A DNA stretch of 64,000 bases, from assembly GCF_964340395.1 (NCBI RefSeq), contig NC_135549.1:1116501-1180500 (forward strand), written 5' to 3'. The notes beneath the pieces are model-generated. The model ran no database searches and had not been told where the DNA came from. It worked only from the letters and a program-made list of their open reading frames with translations. The DNA comes from Glandiceps talaboti. Taxonomy: Eukaryota; Hemichordata; Enteropneusta; Spengelidae. Positions 13,731 to 26,350 of this stretch are shown here, piece after piece. Each line of letters begins with the position of its first letter. Position 1 is the stretch's first letter. A program made the position numbers and the translations under genes.

Positions 13731-14480
13731 TAGTACACAGGATTACAGATTTAAAGTCTACCTGCAGATAATTGAAAACAGTCTCTGATACATGTAATTA
13801 CAAAGGTCTAGAGATTTGAAAGTCTGCTGCTAACAAATACCCTAAAATGCTCTCTCCATTAGTCTAATATATGACAGTTCAAAGATATATAAAATCTGCA
13901 AAATATAGATTCTATGACAGTTTAATACAAAGTTGATGTAAATCAAGCAAGAAGGCCTGTGAGGTGCAGACATATAAAATCTGCATGTATTCTTCAGTAT
14001 GACAATCTCCATTTGTGAGTAGTGCAAGTAGATTAATCAAAAGTAAAGTGTGCCTGGCACTTACGAGTCGTTAATCTTGCTGAATGTACAGATACATGAG
14101 GTATACAATATAGCCAGTGCATATCAACTACATGCAATGTGTGATTGCTTTAATTCTGTGTCTCATTGTGGCTCACAGCCATAAAGATATGTGTAGATGA
14201 GATATTGTACTTTTTATAGAGAATTCTGTAAGGACAGTCCTTTTTATGTTCTGTTTCCCATGACCCGACTGACCCTATATTTCTGCAATTCAGTGAAATA
14301 ATAACAAAAAGTGACATCTACATCAGGATTGAAATAAAATCATAACGTCACTATATTGGCAACCCAACAAATGTGTACCTGTACAAAAATATATCATTTA
14401 TTATTGAAATGCAAAACCTTTAATAAAACAGATGATTTATTTCTTTGAGATTTTGTCATTTCTAAGATTATAAACTGACA

Positions 14481-14492
14481 ATCACACCAACA

Positions 14493-14561
<69 letters not shown>

Positions 14562-14663
14562 AACACACACACACACACCAACACACACACACACACACAC
14601 ACACCAACACACACACACACGCACGCACGCACGCACGCACGCACACCAACACACACACACACC

Positions 14664-14699
<36 letters not shown>

Positions 14700-14757
14700 A
14701 ACACACACACACACACACACCAACACACACCAACACACACACACACACACACACACC

Positions 14758-14789
<32 letters not shown>

Positions 14790-14825
14790 AACACACACAC
14801 ACACACGCACGCACGCATGCACGCA

Positions 14826-14857
<32 letters not shown>

Positions 14858-14860
14858 CAC
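14481..14860. repeat. Compound (AC)n / (ACGC)n microsatellite, ~380 bp
   Basis: AC runs interrupted by CCAACAC units and by two ACGC blocks (about 14,620-14,645 and 14,806-14,845). Three long overlapping minus-strand ORFs here encode only Cys/Val/Gly/Arg repeats and are artefacts. Confidence 0.97.
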
Positions 14861-15904
14861 TTATTTTTTTTTAAATATTTTTCATATCAAATTTCCTACT
14901 GGACAACCCATCATTTTATAGGTGAGATGAGAAAGCTAGACATAACAAGGGTGACCCAACTAATGTAAAAGTGGTTGCAAAATTTCTATTGAAAAATTGA
15001 TAACTGTTTTCTTTTTTTTACAAAACTTTACGAAATTTAGTTTTTCAAAATATCAACATCAATTTACATAATTTGCATATCCAGTGTATTGGATATACTT
15101 AATATATAATTCAATTTAAGAATAAGAAAGTCACCTAGTGCAGCTATCGATGCAAAGGTGGGGAGAAAACGGGTGACAATTATTTAAATATTTCCATAAA
15201 ATTTCAATTAGACTATTCAAGTATGATGTTAATGTCAATGCATGCCTCCTTTGGCATTTGAGTTCAGTTAATTGCAAGTAATGGTTTATTTTAGTGTATA
15301 TCTGTACGTAGAATACTATGAGTACCCTTTTAATATTAAAAAAAAATTACATCCAAAAAACATTAACTCAACTTGTGTGTGTCCCTTTAAGTATTTAGGA
15401 ATGAGACAGCCATCTAGTAGCAACTGTGGAAATGAAGGTTAAGGTGAACAAAAACTGATTACATGTCCTAAATCAAGGATGATATGTGAATCAAGAGTTC
15501 AGTTCTAGTCAGCTTATACAGTAAATCAAAACCTCATTAGCCAGACTTGACTATCAAGTTGGCTCCAGGCATGCAGGAATGAATACATGTATCTGGTGTC
15601 AAGGCTCATTACAGACACTTTACACAAGATACATCCCCAGGTTAAAACTTCCCTCTAGTAAAATCCACAAATCTAATATCTACTCTCCTAACACATACTA
15701 CAATATTACCATAATAATTCAGTGCCTTCAAAGTACTTTTATGCATGCAGATGGGATATTACCAATGTAGAGAAAGGCAAGTCATTGTCCATGTCTGGCT
15801 CCTAAAGTCTTAATGTCAAATTCTGTTGATTGAATTGGGGGAAAAGAACTGGATTACTTCACCAAACTGATCATATGTTTTCAAATTGTGCCTGAAGGAA
15901 GCTA

Positions 15905-16040
15905 ATCTACTTCAGTAGTTGAGATACTGCAAACAAAATAAATAGTCTTTTAAACTATCATTTGTATAACTGCACACAGACAGAAATAACATATTATTTA
16001 AAAATACATTATGTATTAAACTGTTTTTGTGAAATTAACA
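15905..16040 (+). repeat. Dispersed repeat, copy B (mate at 10,535-10,670)
   Basis: See copy A. The similarity starts near gagatactg and fades near tttgtgaaatt. Confidence 0.7.
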
Positions 16041-16204
16041 TATCAAGTGCGAGAATGATTTCAACGCCATCAATACTTTTCAGACAAGCAGGAAGTGTCT
16101 GCTATTTCACACTATACAATATGTACACAAACCAAATCATGATAATAGTTTATAAGGAACAATTCCTTATAATTTCAGCCTACATGCAACAGACTTGAAA
16201 GTAC

Positions 16205-16380
16205 TTTTCATAGTGATATATTTAATAAGACCAAGAGTGGTAGGATTGTAGTTTCATAGTGATATGTTTAGTAAGACCAAGACTGGTAAAAGACTTGTAA
16301 TTTCATAGTGATATACATGTATTTGTAGAGACTTGTAATTTCATAGTAATTTGTAGAGACTTGTAATTTCATACTGATAT
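16205..16380 (+). repeat. Short degenerate tandem repeat
   Basis: About five copies of a unit containing tttcatagtgatat and gacttgtaatttcatag, with unequal spacing. Confidence 0.75.
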
Positions 16381-16669
16381 TTAACTCAGACGATGATTAA
16401 TGGTGGAAGTCTTCCGCTACTCACTACTCCTCCTTTGTAAAACATAAATCCTGACACAGCATATCAGAATGATCGATATCACTCCACATTTCATCACAAA
16501 CTGAGAAATGAGTATTAGTGACTGAGTAAACAAAATATCCTCAGAATTAGATTGGATGTACAGACTTTAAGGTTTAAGGTTTGTTGATCTCAATTTAAGA
16601 TTACTGACGATTTTGGTTTCTGGTTTGTGATGGAATGCTTGATTATCAATCTATATTTTTCTATTTTTT

Positions 16670-16995
16670 GATTTGGGTATATTTAGTTTGTGGATTTGAT
16701 TATTATTCATTGTTTTGACGTTGGTATTTAGTTTGTGGATTTGATTATTATTCATTGTTTTGACGTTGGTATTTAGTTTGTGGATTTGATTATTATTCAA
16801 TGTTTTGACGTTGGTATTTAATTTGTGGATTTGATTATTATTCAATGTTTTGACGTTGGTATTTAATTTGTGGATTTGATTGTTTTGACTTTCGTATTTA
16901 GTTTGTGGATTTGATTATTATTCATTGTTTTGACGTTGGTATTTAATTTGTGGATTTGATTGTTTTGACTTTGGCATTTAGTTTGTGGATTTGTT
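16670..16995. repeat. Minisatellite, 45-bp units, about 7 copies
   Basis: Unit gtttgtggatttgattatta followed by ttcattgttttgacgttggt and attta. Two copies lack the middle part. 45 is a multiple of 3, so the minus strand shows a 15-residue repeat ORF (NNNQIHKLNTNVKTM), which is most likely incidental. Confidence 0.93.
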
Positions 16996-18642
16996 TAACA
17001 TGGCGTTCAACAGCTGCCATTCATCTCCTTCCATCATGTGTACACCCAAGTCTGGATCACTGACAAGTGTTATATATCTTGCAACCATATTCAACAAAAA
17101 TCACAGACTTGTTCATGAGATGCAGACATATTTGTTGATGGGCTGCAATAATAAGACTGAGGCTTTTTGCTACCTGAGCCTTTGCTGCCTTTTGTTTTGT
17201 ACATCTATTTTGTTTTTGTTGTCAACAAGGGAGGCTAAAAAATGTTGAAAAACACATGATTGAGGCTGGCACATACTATAATTAAAATTATCTCTCAACC
17301 TTGATACAAGTTATGACTCAACTACAGCACAGCCTTGAAAACAGTACAGTCCAATTTGATAAGCAGAGAAGTTAGAGTGACAGTATAGTACACATACACA
17401 CAGTATGGTATACACATAATGGGCATGATGTGTACTTGGTACTGGGTGTATATTACACTTCACACAATGTTTGGTTTAAAAAAACTATACATTATGAATT
17501 ACAGCTATATCAATGGATAATACATTATCATACGTAATTCCATATTTTTCTGTCATAAATTATCACAAATACAATTGTTATGCCTGTCAATTCTATCCAC
17601 AACAAAACCAGTACACTTGGGTATCCCTGGGTTACCCAGGTGTCCTTGTATCTATTATCAGTGTAATAACGTTATAATAATATATCATATCTGAAGCACA
17701 TTGTACAATCACACAGCAATATCAGTCAATCAATCAATCAAAAGGATTTGTGTACCACCAAATCCAGTACACGTAATGTACTATGGTGCTGAACAGGAAC
17801 AATAGTAGATTGTTGTAAAAGTTAGAAAGCTCTTGCAAACAGATATCCTTCTTGAATTTATCAACAGTGGTGACGAACGAAGTTCAAGTGGTATATTAAT
17901 TGTTCCATAAGAGGGTGCTGCTCGGTTACAACTTGCCAACCTCTCAACTTGTTACACATAATTTTTCTTTTTTATCTGGGAACAAACCTGCCTATAGATC
18001 TGTTCAATCAAACCGTAGAGAATACCTAACGGCACTGTCTAATAATTGTAATGGAAAGCAAACACTCAGTACAGATGGAAGACCTGTAGATTTTGTACTG
18101 CATGGTGGCAATCAATAGGATCGGTAACCCAGAGACATGGCTAGTATCTGACTTATTATACTGTCAGGAAGGATATTCAATGCAATATGTATTGCTGTCA
18201 ACTGTGCAGTGATGGTAATGCTTTTCTTTCAATAGGAGATAATTACCGTTATTATAAAGTTATATATGACAAGTACTGCTTGTGTGTTACAACCTTCATG
18301 AGATTGATCCAAGAATTCAAAGAGCCTTTTTTATTCATGAAGAAAAGAAACTTGTGATATTTGATCATTCCTATGAGTGTTTAAAAGCTGCCACCAACAT
18401 CTTAACTCACACTTTGGAATCAACACTGTGGTTCAAAGATATAATGTATGAGCTCATTATAGAGTAAATAAATCGATAGACAGAAGAATTAACTTGAAGG
18501 TAGAAATTGCTTTCAAATTTTCCATAACCATGCCACCACAATTTCTAATGAATAGATGATGTACACTACAGATTCTATCATTATGTAGGTTAGCTTGAGG
18601 ACACGTGACTAATCACTGCACAAAATGATGATACTTGACATT

Positions 18643-18775
18643 TAGTCTAGTTTCTGACCACCGTGTTCAGATTTTACAAAACATTACCTTCACATATTAC
18701 TGTGTAAAATTTGAACACGGTCATCAGGAACTGTGTGAAGATAATGTAGTGTAAAATCTGAATACAGTCATCAGG
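18643..18775. repeat. Small hairpin element with a repeated arm
   Basis: ccgtgttcagattttac (18,661-18,677) is followed by its near-complement gtaaaatttgaacacgg (18,704-18,720). A second right arm, gtaaaatctgaatacagtca, lies at about 18,750-18,770. The left edge carries tagtctagttt, the same start as the element at 18,843. Confidence 0.6.
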
Positions 18776-18842
18776 AGATAGATGACTTGTCATCAAGCTA
18801 AGGAGTCTGATTTCCATGTAGCAAGGTTAGGTAGGGGTTTAA

Positions 18843-18923
18843 TAGTCTAGTTCCTATACAGTATCATTACGATTTATACCTCCACCCACTTTTGTTAGAG
18901 ACCAAGTTAGCATCCAGACTAGG
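18843..18923. repeat. MITE-like element, ~80 bp, copy 1
   Basis: Begins tagtctagttcctatacagt and ends catccagactagg. The ends are roughly inverted. Related copies lie at 32,444-32,509 and 47,622-47,688. Confidence 0.55.
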
Positions 18924-19436
18924 TAGGGGTAAGAATAGAGTGTTAAACCTAATTTGTACCACTGACCAAACACGGCCACAATTCTGAATTTTGATCTTCC
19001 TTAAATATATAAAGTACTCATGAAGCTATAATAATAACAGTACAAAACACTGCAAACTGAATCCTTTGAAATTCATTTTAAAATCTAAACATACGAGTTC
19101 TCCTGACAAAAACAATAGTATACTTGCCATATAAAATTATATAAATTGCTCAATTTGATATCATGAAAACTTTGAATGGAAAAGAATTTTCCATAATGAC
19201 CAGCGGAAGCCCTACATCTGGAAGGTATTTCATTGAATTACTGTATACATTGACAATGACTGGGTTACAGTTGTTCAGCCTTTTACACTGATGTGTTACC
19301 AGGGAGATGTAAACATTATAATACACTGAGGCGTAAGAATGCTAACTGCAGTATTTGCTTCATTTTAATTATGGTAAGTATCACAATCTATGACCAGCAG
19401 AAGGTTACAAATAATAATTACAGCAGTTGATAGAAC

Positions 19437-19464
19437 CATAGATCCTACCCGTGTAGGGTCTATG
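19437..19464. repeat. Short near-perfect hairpin
   Basis: catagatcctac and gtagggtctatg flank a four-base loop (ccgt), with one G-T pair. No function is evident. Confidence 0.5.
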
Positions 19465-20879
19465 ATAGAACAGTTACATTTCATAGTCAACAATTTCAGA
19501 TGTGGAACAATGGAAGATATTTAATCTTCACTGACACACATATCTGTCGTTCAATTTGTTATAACTGTCTCTGAAAATGGGTACAAATATAAACTATATA
19601 CATGTACCATACACAAAGATAGAACTATGTTTGAATTGCATGACTATCTTGGCTTACTACTATCTAATACACAATGCATCATTGGAGCCATACAGATTAG
19701 GCCAAAAACAACAACTGTTTCAGGTCAGGGCACACATCACTTTTTTTTGTGTTTGTCCAGCCCATGCACTTTGCAGATACGTGGGGAAAACACAAAAATA
19801 ACCCTTTTTATTTCAGAGAAGACAACCGTGCAGAGCCAATAATCAAGAACAAGCAAATGACATCTGGCGCCCCACATACACACATTCTCTAAATAAAATG
19901 AACAGTAACTGCCATAAATAGTAGATTGAGTGACAGGTTTGTTGAGAATTTAAAAAATAAACACACACACACACACAAAAGTGTGTCATCGCACCATTTT
20001 TGACAAACTGCCCTGACCAGAAACAATTTTTTTCTTCTTCTTGGCCTTATAGAATCATTCCTTTGTTCCAGACGAAGTTTTTTTCCATAGCTCTGCCAGA
20101 CAACTATTTTTATACCTACATTTTAATCCTCATATTGGCCATTAAATCCCTGTATAACTTATTATTTTAAAGCACCTAGAGAGACAATACAAATTATTCA
20201 ATACCTGTAACATCATAGACTATTAATAGTCAGAATGAGAAATTTAACGACCGTAGTATGTGGTGTTTGCCTATTTGGTGGTATATCCAAGTTTTAGTGT
20301 ATCCCAAGTTATTGCTTAGTTCATAAAAACTGAAAATAATACAGAAAGATTTCATGAGTTATATAAAAACAGTGGAAAAATAGTTTAATTGTTTCATAGC
20401 TGTTAATATCATTATAGTAAATCATTAAATACACGAGAATTTATTGGTTATGGGTTGCATATCACACAGAAATTTATCAACTAAGGTTTACAGAATGGTG
20501 TAGTGCAAGATTAGTCATATTTCATTACCTGAAGGTAAGGTGACGTCATACACCTCCACATATAAAAATGATATATACACATTTGTTATCTTCAGACTTT
20601 GGATGACATACATCTGTATATGTATTTAATAACAAGCAAACTACGCTAATGACTATGACAAATGGTTTTATACATATCATGTGTTGTTTAATCATGGTGT
20701 AGACAGGCATGTCGGCAAAGTAGATTTCAAATTTTCATTTTAAAGCCACTGTGGCTGTAACTAATTATTATTATAATCTTTCATATTTTGAACTTTAATA
20801 TTTTAATATTGTTGTACTTGCTTAACCATGTGTAATCAAGCCTATGAACTCTGATCATTTCTGCTAGGGAAAGCATAAC

Positions 20880-22262
20880 ATAGATAAAATATCACATTAC
20901 AATACAACATGCTATGGAAAGTATGGTATAGTAAATACATAGATAAAATATCACAATACAATACAACATGCTATGGACAGTTTGGTATAGTAAATACATA
21001 GATAAAATATCACAATACAATACAACATGCTATGGACAGTTTGGTGTAGTACATACATAGATAAAATGTCACATTACAATACAACATACTATGGACAGTT
21101 TGGTGTAGTACATACATAGATAAAATGTCACATTACAATACAACATACTATGGACAGTTTGGTATAGTAAATACAAAGACAAAATGTCACATTACAATAC
21201 AACATACTATGGAAAGTATGGTATAGTAAATACATAGATAAAATGTCACATTACAATACAACATGCTATGGAAAGTATGGTATAGTAAATACATAGATAA
21301 AATGTCACATTACAATACAACATGCTATGGAAAGTATGGTATAGTAAATACATAGACAAAATGTCACATTACAATACAACATGCTATGGAAAGTATGGTA
21401 TAGTAAATACATAGACAAAATGTCACATTACAATACAACATACTATGGACAGTATGGTATAGTAAATACATAGACAAAATGTCACATTACAATACAACAT
21501 GCTATGGAAAGTACGGTATAGTAAATACATAGACAAAATGTCACAATACATTACAACATGCTATGGAAAGTATAGTGTAGTAAATACATACACAAAATAT
21601 CACATTACAATACAACATACTATGGACAGTATGGTATATTAAATACATAGACAAAATATCACATTACAATACAACATGCTATGGACAGTATGGTATAGTA
21701 AATACATACACAAAATGTCACATTACAATACAACATGCTATGGACGGCATGGTATAGTAAATACATAGACAAAATATCACATTACAATACAACATGCTAT
21801 GGACAGTATGGTATAGTAAATACATAGACAAAATGTCACATTACAATACAACATGCTATGGACAGTATGGTATAGTAAATACATAGATAAAATATCACAT
21901 TACAATACAACATGCTATGGACAGTATGGTATATAGTAAATACATAGACAAAATGTCACATTACAATACAACATGCTATGGACAGTATGGTATAGTAAAT
22001 ACATAGATAAAATATCACATTACAATACAACATGCTATGGACGGCATGGTATAGTAAATACATAGACAAATATCACATTACAATACAACATGCTATGGAC
22101 AGTATGGTATAGTAAATACATAGATAAAATATCACATTACAATACAACATGCTATGGACGGCATGGTATAGTAAATACATACACAAAATGTCACATTACA
22201 ATACAACATTTACTATGGAAAGCATGGTATAGTAAATACATAGATAAGATATCACATTACAA
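20880..22262 (+). repeat. Minisatellite, 59-bp units, about 23 copies (1.4 kb)
   Basis: Unit atagataaaatatcacatta, caatacaacatgctatggac, agtatggtatagtaaatac. Copies vary at a few positions (gataaaatat / gacaaaatgt, gctatgg / actatgg, acagtatgg / acggcatgg / aaagtatgg). It is the longest tandem array in the window. Confidence 0.98.
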
Positions 22263-22980
22263 CATTCCTAATAAATTAGCTGCTGGAAAGATCTGTTTTG
22301 ATTTGCACACATATCAGAAAGGAATTTCGCAAGTGGAAATTTATCATCTGAACTAATAATTTACAAAAAAGTTTCTTTACTATTTAGGGTATGAAAATGA
22401 GTACATTTCAGTGACATAGGAGAACATAAAACCTTTCTCTCATTATAATGTTGTTGGCAATTAATAAGAAAATGGTATTCATTTGCAACAACTGTAAGAT
22501 AATTAAGATTTGCAGAATCTTTCGTTGGCGTGAATTTTTGGTGTAAAAGATCCAGTGAGTATACAGGTTATGTATGCCAAGGTTATTGAAGTCAAGTGAT
22601 CAAATCTCATCAGTATCAAAAAATTGTTGACAAATGATTCAATGGTCCAAAATATAATGTTTACCTACAGACATCAAACCAGTACATGCAAGACTTGGCC
22701 ATCTGGCACAACATACTGCTAATGTTGTGAGAATAAACCCTTCTATGAGCCAATTACCCTAACACTACTGAAAGTATAGGAAATCTGACATTATCTATGG
22801 AATCCTCTTTCTACCAGGGTGGTATTTCTTTGTACACAGAAATCTACAACAAACAAATACAGGAATAGAAACATTGAAGGACTGAAAGATTTTCAGTAGA
22901 CCATTTCGGTGGAATTTTACTTAATTAACAGATGAAAATGAAAAATAGGAAAGAGTTACAGTTTGGTATTGTTTTGTTGG

Positions 22981-23011
22981 TTTATTTTTTTTTTTTGAGG
23001 GGGGGGGGAGT
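22981..23011 (+). repeat. Poly-T / poly-G tract
   Basis: A run of about 13 T next to gagggggggggag. Homopolymer tract; no other feature nearby. Confidence 0.8.
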
Positions 23012-23411
23012 GGCGTGCAACAGGTATTAGAATATTTAGAAACTAAATACATTTGATTGTGTCTCTATGTACGTGGCAATGTTTGTGATATAAGTTTAGT
23101 TTTGTAAAAATGCAAGTTTCAGTGAAGATTTCAAATAATTAATTGCTCATGGAAAGTTAGATTTCAAAGAACCTGATGACTTCCACCATTACAAGGTTGG
23201 CAATTATTTATCTCATGGTGGAACTTGTGGTAGAATTAGCCTATTGTAACAAATTAATATGCAAAAGACATGGGCTGAGTAATAATACAGAGGTGTGATA
23301 TGCATAATAATTGGTTATACACTGTGTAAATGCGATGGTGACCTAAAGTTGTCAAAAAACTTGCTTACGATACACTTACAGTCTGTAACAACATCCAGAT
23401 CTGCACTCTTC

Positions 23412-23506
23412 TAGCCTGTCTACATCACAGACCTGTGATTCCACTTTGCAGATACAAACATGTAGTGAAGAATGAATCAGAATCACAGGTCTCTGATATG
23501 AGGCTA
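23412..23506. repeat. Inverted-repeat element, ~95 bp
   Basis: tagcctgtctacatcacaga plus cctgtgattc at the left is mirrored at the right by gaatcacaggtctctgatat plus gaggcta. Arms of about 30 bp with a few mismatches, a spacer of about 35 bp and no ORF make this MITE-like. Confidence 0.7.
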
Positions 23507-24671
23507 TCATTCTCAAGGAATCCTAGCCATAAATTCTATAAAATGCTAAATTCTTATGGCATTTTGATGTGACATTTGTTAAATAAATACCAATATTTTT
23601 GCATTTCAAGTATCATTCCAAATTTTAAGTCCTGGTTGATTCCATTCAATTTGACAAGTTTGGTGGAATTTGGACCTGTCCTTTATAAACACACATATAT
23701 ACACACTATATGTACAAATTGTGACATTATGCTGTATGCAGGTACTTAATCATTCTATGTGTGATGAGTATCAACCCACCAAAAACACTTTACCATTAAA
23801 GATACCTGCAACTGATTACATCATATTTCTCATTTACACAAATAGGTTTTATTACTGTATGATGTAACTGTCATCATATAAATATCATGTTATTAACAGC
23901 TATCCTGTTAATTATCATATTATTATTATTACATGCGTTTAATCACATACTGATAATAACAGCCCACACAACACAAGACCACTTCTACACTACACAGTAT
24001 TACAATACAAACAAAATAAAACAATACGAAGGTAGTTAAAAAGTCAAAGTTAAATCTCCAGCCAGATTATGCATTAATCCACACCAAAACATATTTCTTT
24101 ACAATCACAGTAGCCATGGTAATGTACTGCTGATGTTATTTATTCAGTATGTAATAATTGGACTGGATGGCAGTGTAATAGAATAAAAGCAATAAGTTAT
24201 AACTTTACAAAGCTATGTTTGTTCGGGTTGTCAAGTTTCAGTGATATATGATTATTAATTCTTATGCAACATGGCAGCAGCCTGTCTTCAAATAAACATT
24301 AGGTAACTTATTCCCTATCAAAAGTCTTCATCAGCCATCACTGTAGTTTAAGCTGTACACAGACTGGCAACACATATGGATCAAGAGAGATCAAGATCTA
24401 GGAATCATTATGATTCATTTGAAATTTTGTATATTTACTTGGCAAACGGTTGTTGCTTTGCTCTGTAACCTTAATGACAAAATATCAAACCAACAGCCAT
24501 TTGTGAAATCTATTTGCAAAATAATACCAAAATAACACTTTACTTCTGAAATATGACAGGTGAAAAATACCTTAAGACAAAGGCCTCTTACCTGTGAAAT
24601 CTGTACCAAGTACAATGGGTACATGTATGTTTACACTGATACACTGAGAATACATACATGTTTACATTCTA

Positions 24672-25752
24672 TACCTAGATTCTATACCTGTCAATGTTCT
24701 CTACGATTGCTATCCTTAGAGTCTAGATTCTATACCTGTCGATGTTCTCTATGATTGCTATCCTTAGAGTCTAGATTCTATACCTGTCGATGTTCTCTAT
24801 GATTGCTATCCTTAGAGTCTAGATTCTATACCTGTCAATGTTCTCTATGATTGCTATCCTTAGAGTCTAGATTCTATACCTGTCGACGTTCTCTACGATT
24901 GCTATCCTTAGAGTCTAGATTCTATACCTGTCGACGTTCTCTACGATTGCTATCCTTAGAGTCTAGATTCTATACCTGTCAATGTTCTCTACGATTGCTA
25001 TCCTTAGAGTCTAGATTCTATACCTGTCGACGTTCTCTACGATTGCTATCCTTAGAGTCTAGATTCTATACCTGTCAATGTTCTCTACGATTGCTATCCT
25101 TAGAGTCTAGATTCTATACCTGTCGACGTTCTCTACGATTGCTATCCTTAGAGTCTAGATTCTATACCTGTCAATGTTCTCTACGATTGCTATCCTTAGA
25201 GTCTAGATTCTATACCTGTCAATGTTCTCTACGATTGCTATCCTTAGAGTCTAGATTCTATACCTGTCAATGTTCTCTACGATTGCTATCCTTAGAGTCT
25301 AGATTCTATACCTGTCGACGTTCTCTACGATTGCTATCCTTAGAGTCTAGATTCTATACCTGTCAATGTTCTCTACGATTGCTATCCTTAGAGTCTAGAT
25401 TCTATACCTGTCAATGTTCTCTACGATTGCTATCCTTAGAGTCTAGATTCTATACCTGTCGACGTTCTCTACGATTGCTATCCTTAGAGTCTAGATTCTA
25501 TACCTGTCGACGTTCTCTACGATTGCTATCCTTAGAGTCTAGATTCTATACCTGTCAATGTTCTCTACGATTGCTATCCTTAGAGTCTAGATTCTATACC
25601 TGTCAATGTTCTCTATGATTGCTATCCTTAGAGTCTAGATTCTATACCTGTCAATGTTCTCTACGATTGCTATCCTTAGAGTCTAGATTCTATACCTGTC
25701 AATGTTCTCTACGATTGCTATCCTTAGAGTCTAGATTCTATACCTATATCGA
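24672..25752 (+). repeat. Minisatellite, 48-bp units, about 22 copies (1.1 kb)
   Basis: Unit tctagattctatacctgtca, atgttctctacgattgctat, ccttagag. Units fall into types with tcaatg, tcgacg or tcgatg at one site. 48 is a multiple of 3, so one plus-strand frame stays open for 255 codons as a 16-residue repeat (SLESRFYTCRRSLRLL type). I do not call it a gene: there is no start context and no unique sequence, and it runs antisense inside a SENP8 intron. Confidence 0.98.
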
Positions 25753-26109
25753 CGTTCTAGATCTCCATGATCACTACAGAATACACAACTTCACTAATAG
25801 TAGGATGATGGCAATATCACAAGTGTGCATCTTGGCTTTAAATTATTATTCTTTGCTGAAATTCATGACCTGTTCATAAATTACATGGTTCATAGCATCC
25901 TGCTGACTTTAATTATCATTTCTAAGACACCCAGAATCTTATATATAATGTTTTTAAGTTGAAAGTATCACCATAGAATATATTTCAGCAATCCAAAGCT
26001 ACTTCTCTTGATTAGAAATCACACTTACTAATTTTGGAATTCCCACAAGGTAATGACAAGGCAGATGTGACTATATGAAATACCGTAAGGACAATTACAT
26101 ACTGTCACA

Positions 26110-26350
26110 CAAGCTGAATAAACAAACTTTATTCATTTAGTTTAAAACCCTTCTCCCCCTATATGAACATTCAACAAGTGCAACGATGACAATGATGACA
26201 ACAACAATGATGACACATTAAATATGGTGTATGACCATGATACATATTGTAGTGGTCAAACCACATAATGATTGATACAATTCAACAACATGGTAAACAC
26301 ATTAAAATACTAACAGGAAACCCAGCTCTGTATATCATATTAGCAGTAAA
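26110..26350 (+). repeat. Diverged dispersed repeat, copy A (mate 29,345-29,580)
   Basis: Shares with 29,345-29,580, in order: aacaaac..., a C-rich cccctcctcccc-like tract, gaacattcaacaagtgc / gaacgttcacaaatgc, and a closing taaacacattaaaatac with aaacc. The family is unknown. Confidence 0.55.

Noticed and set aside
14394-14860. Three overlapping minus-strand ORFs of 124-154 codons
   Set aside because: They are translations of AC/ACGC dinucleotide repeats (Cys-Val), with no unique sequence beyond a short tail.
17900-18118. 72-codon plus-strand ORF with fairly natural composition
   Set aside because: No splice or promoter evidence, no recognised motif; frames of this length are expected by chance here.
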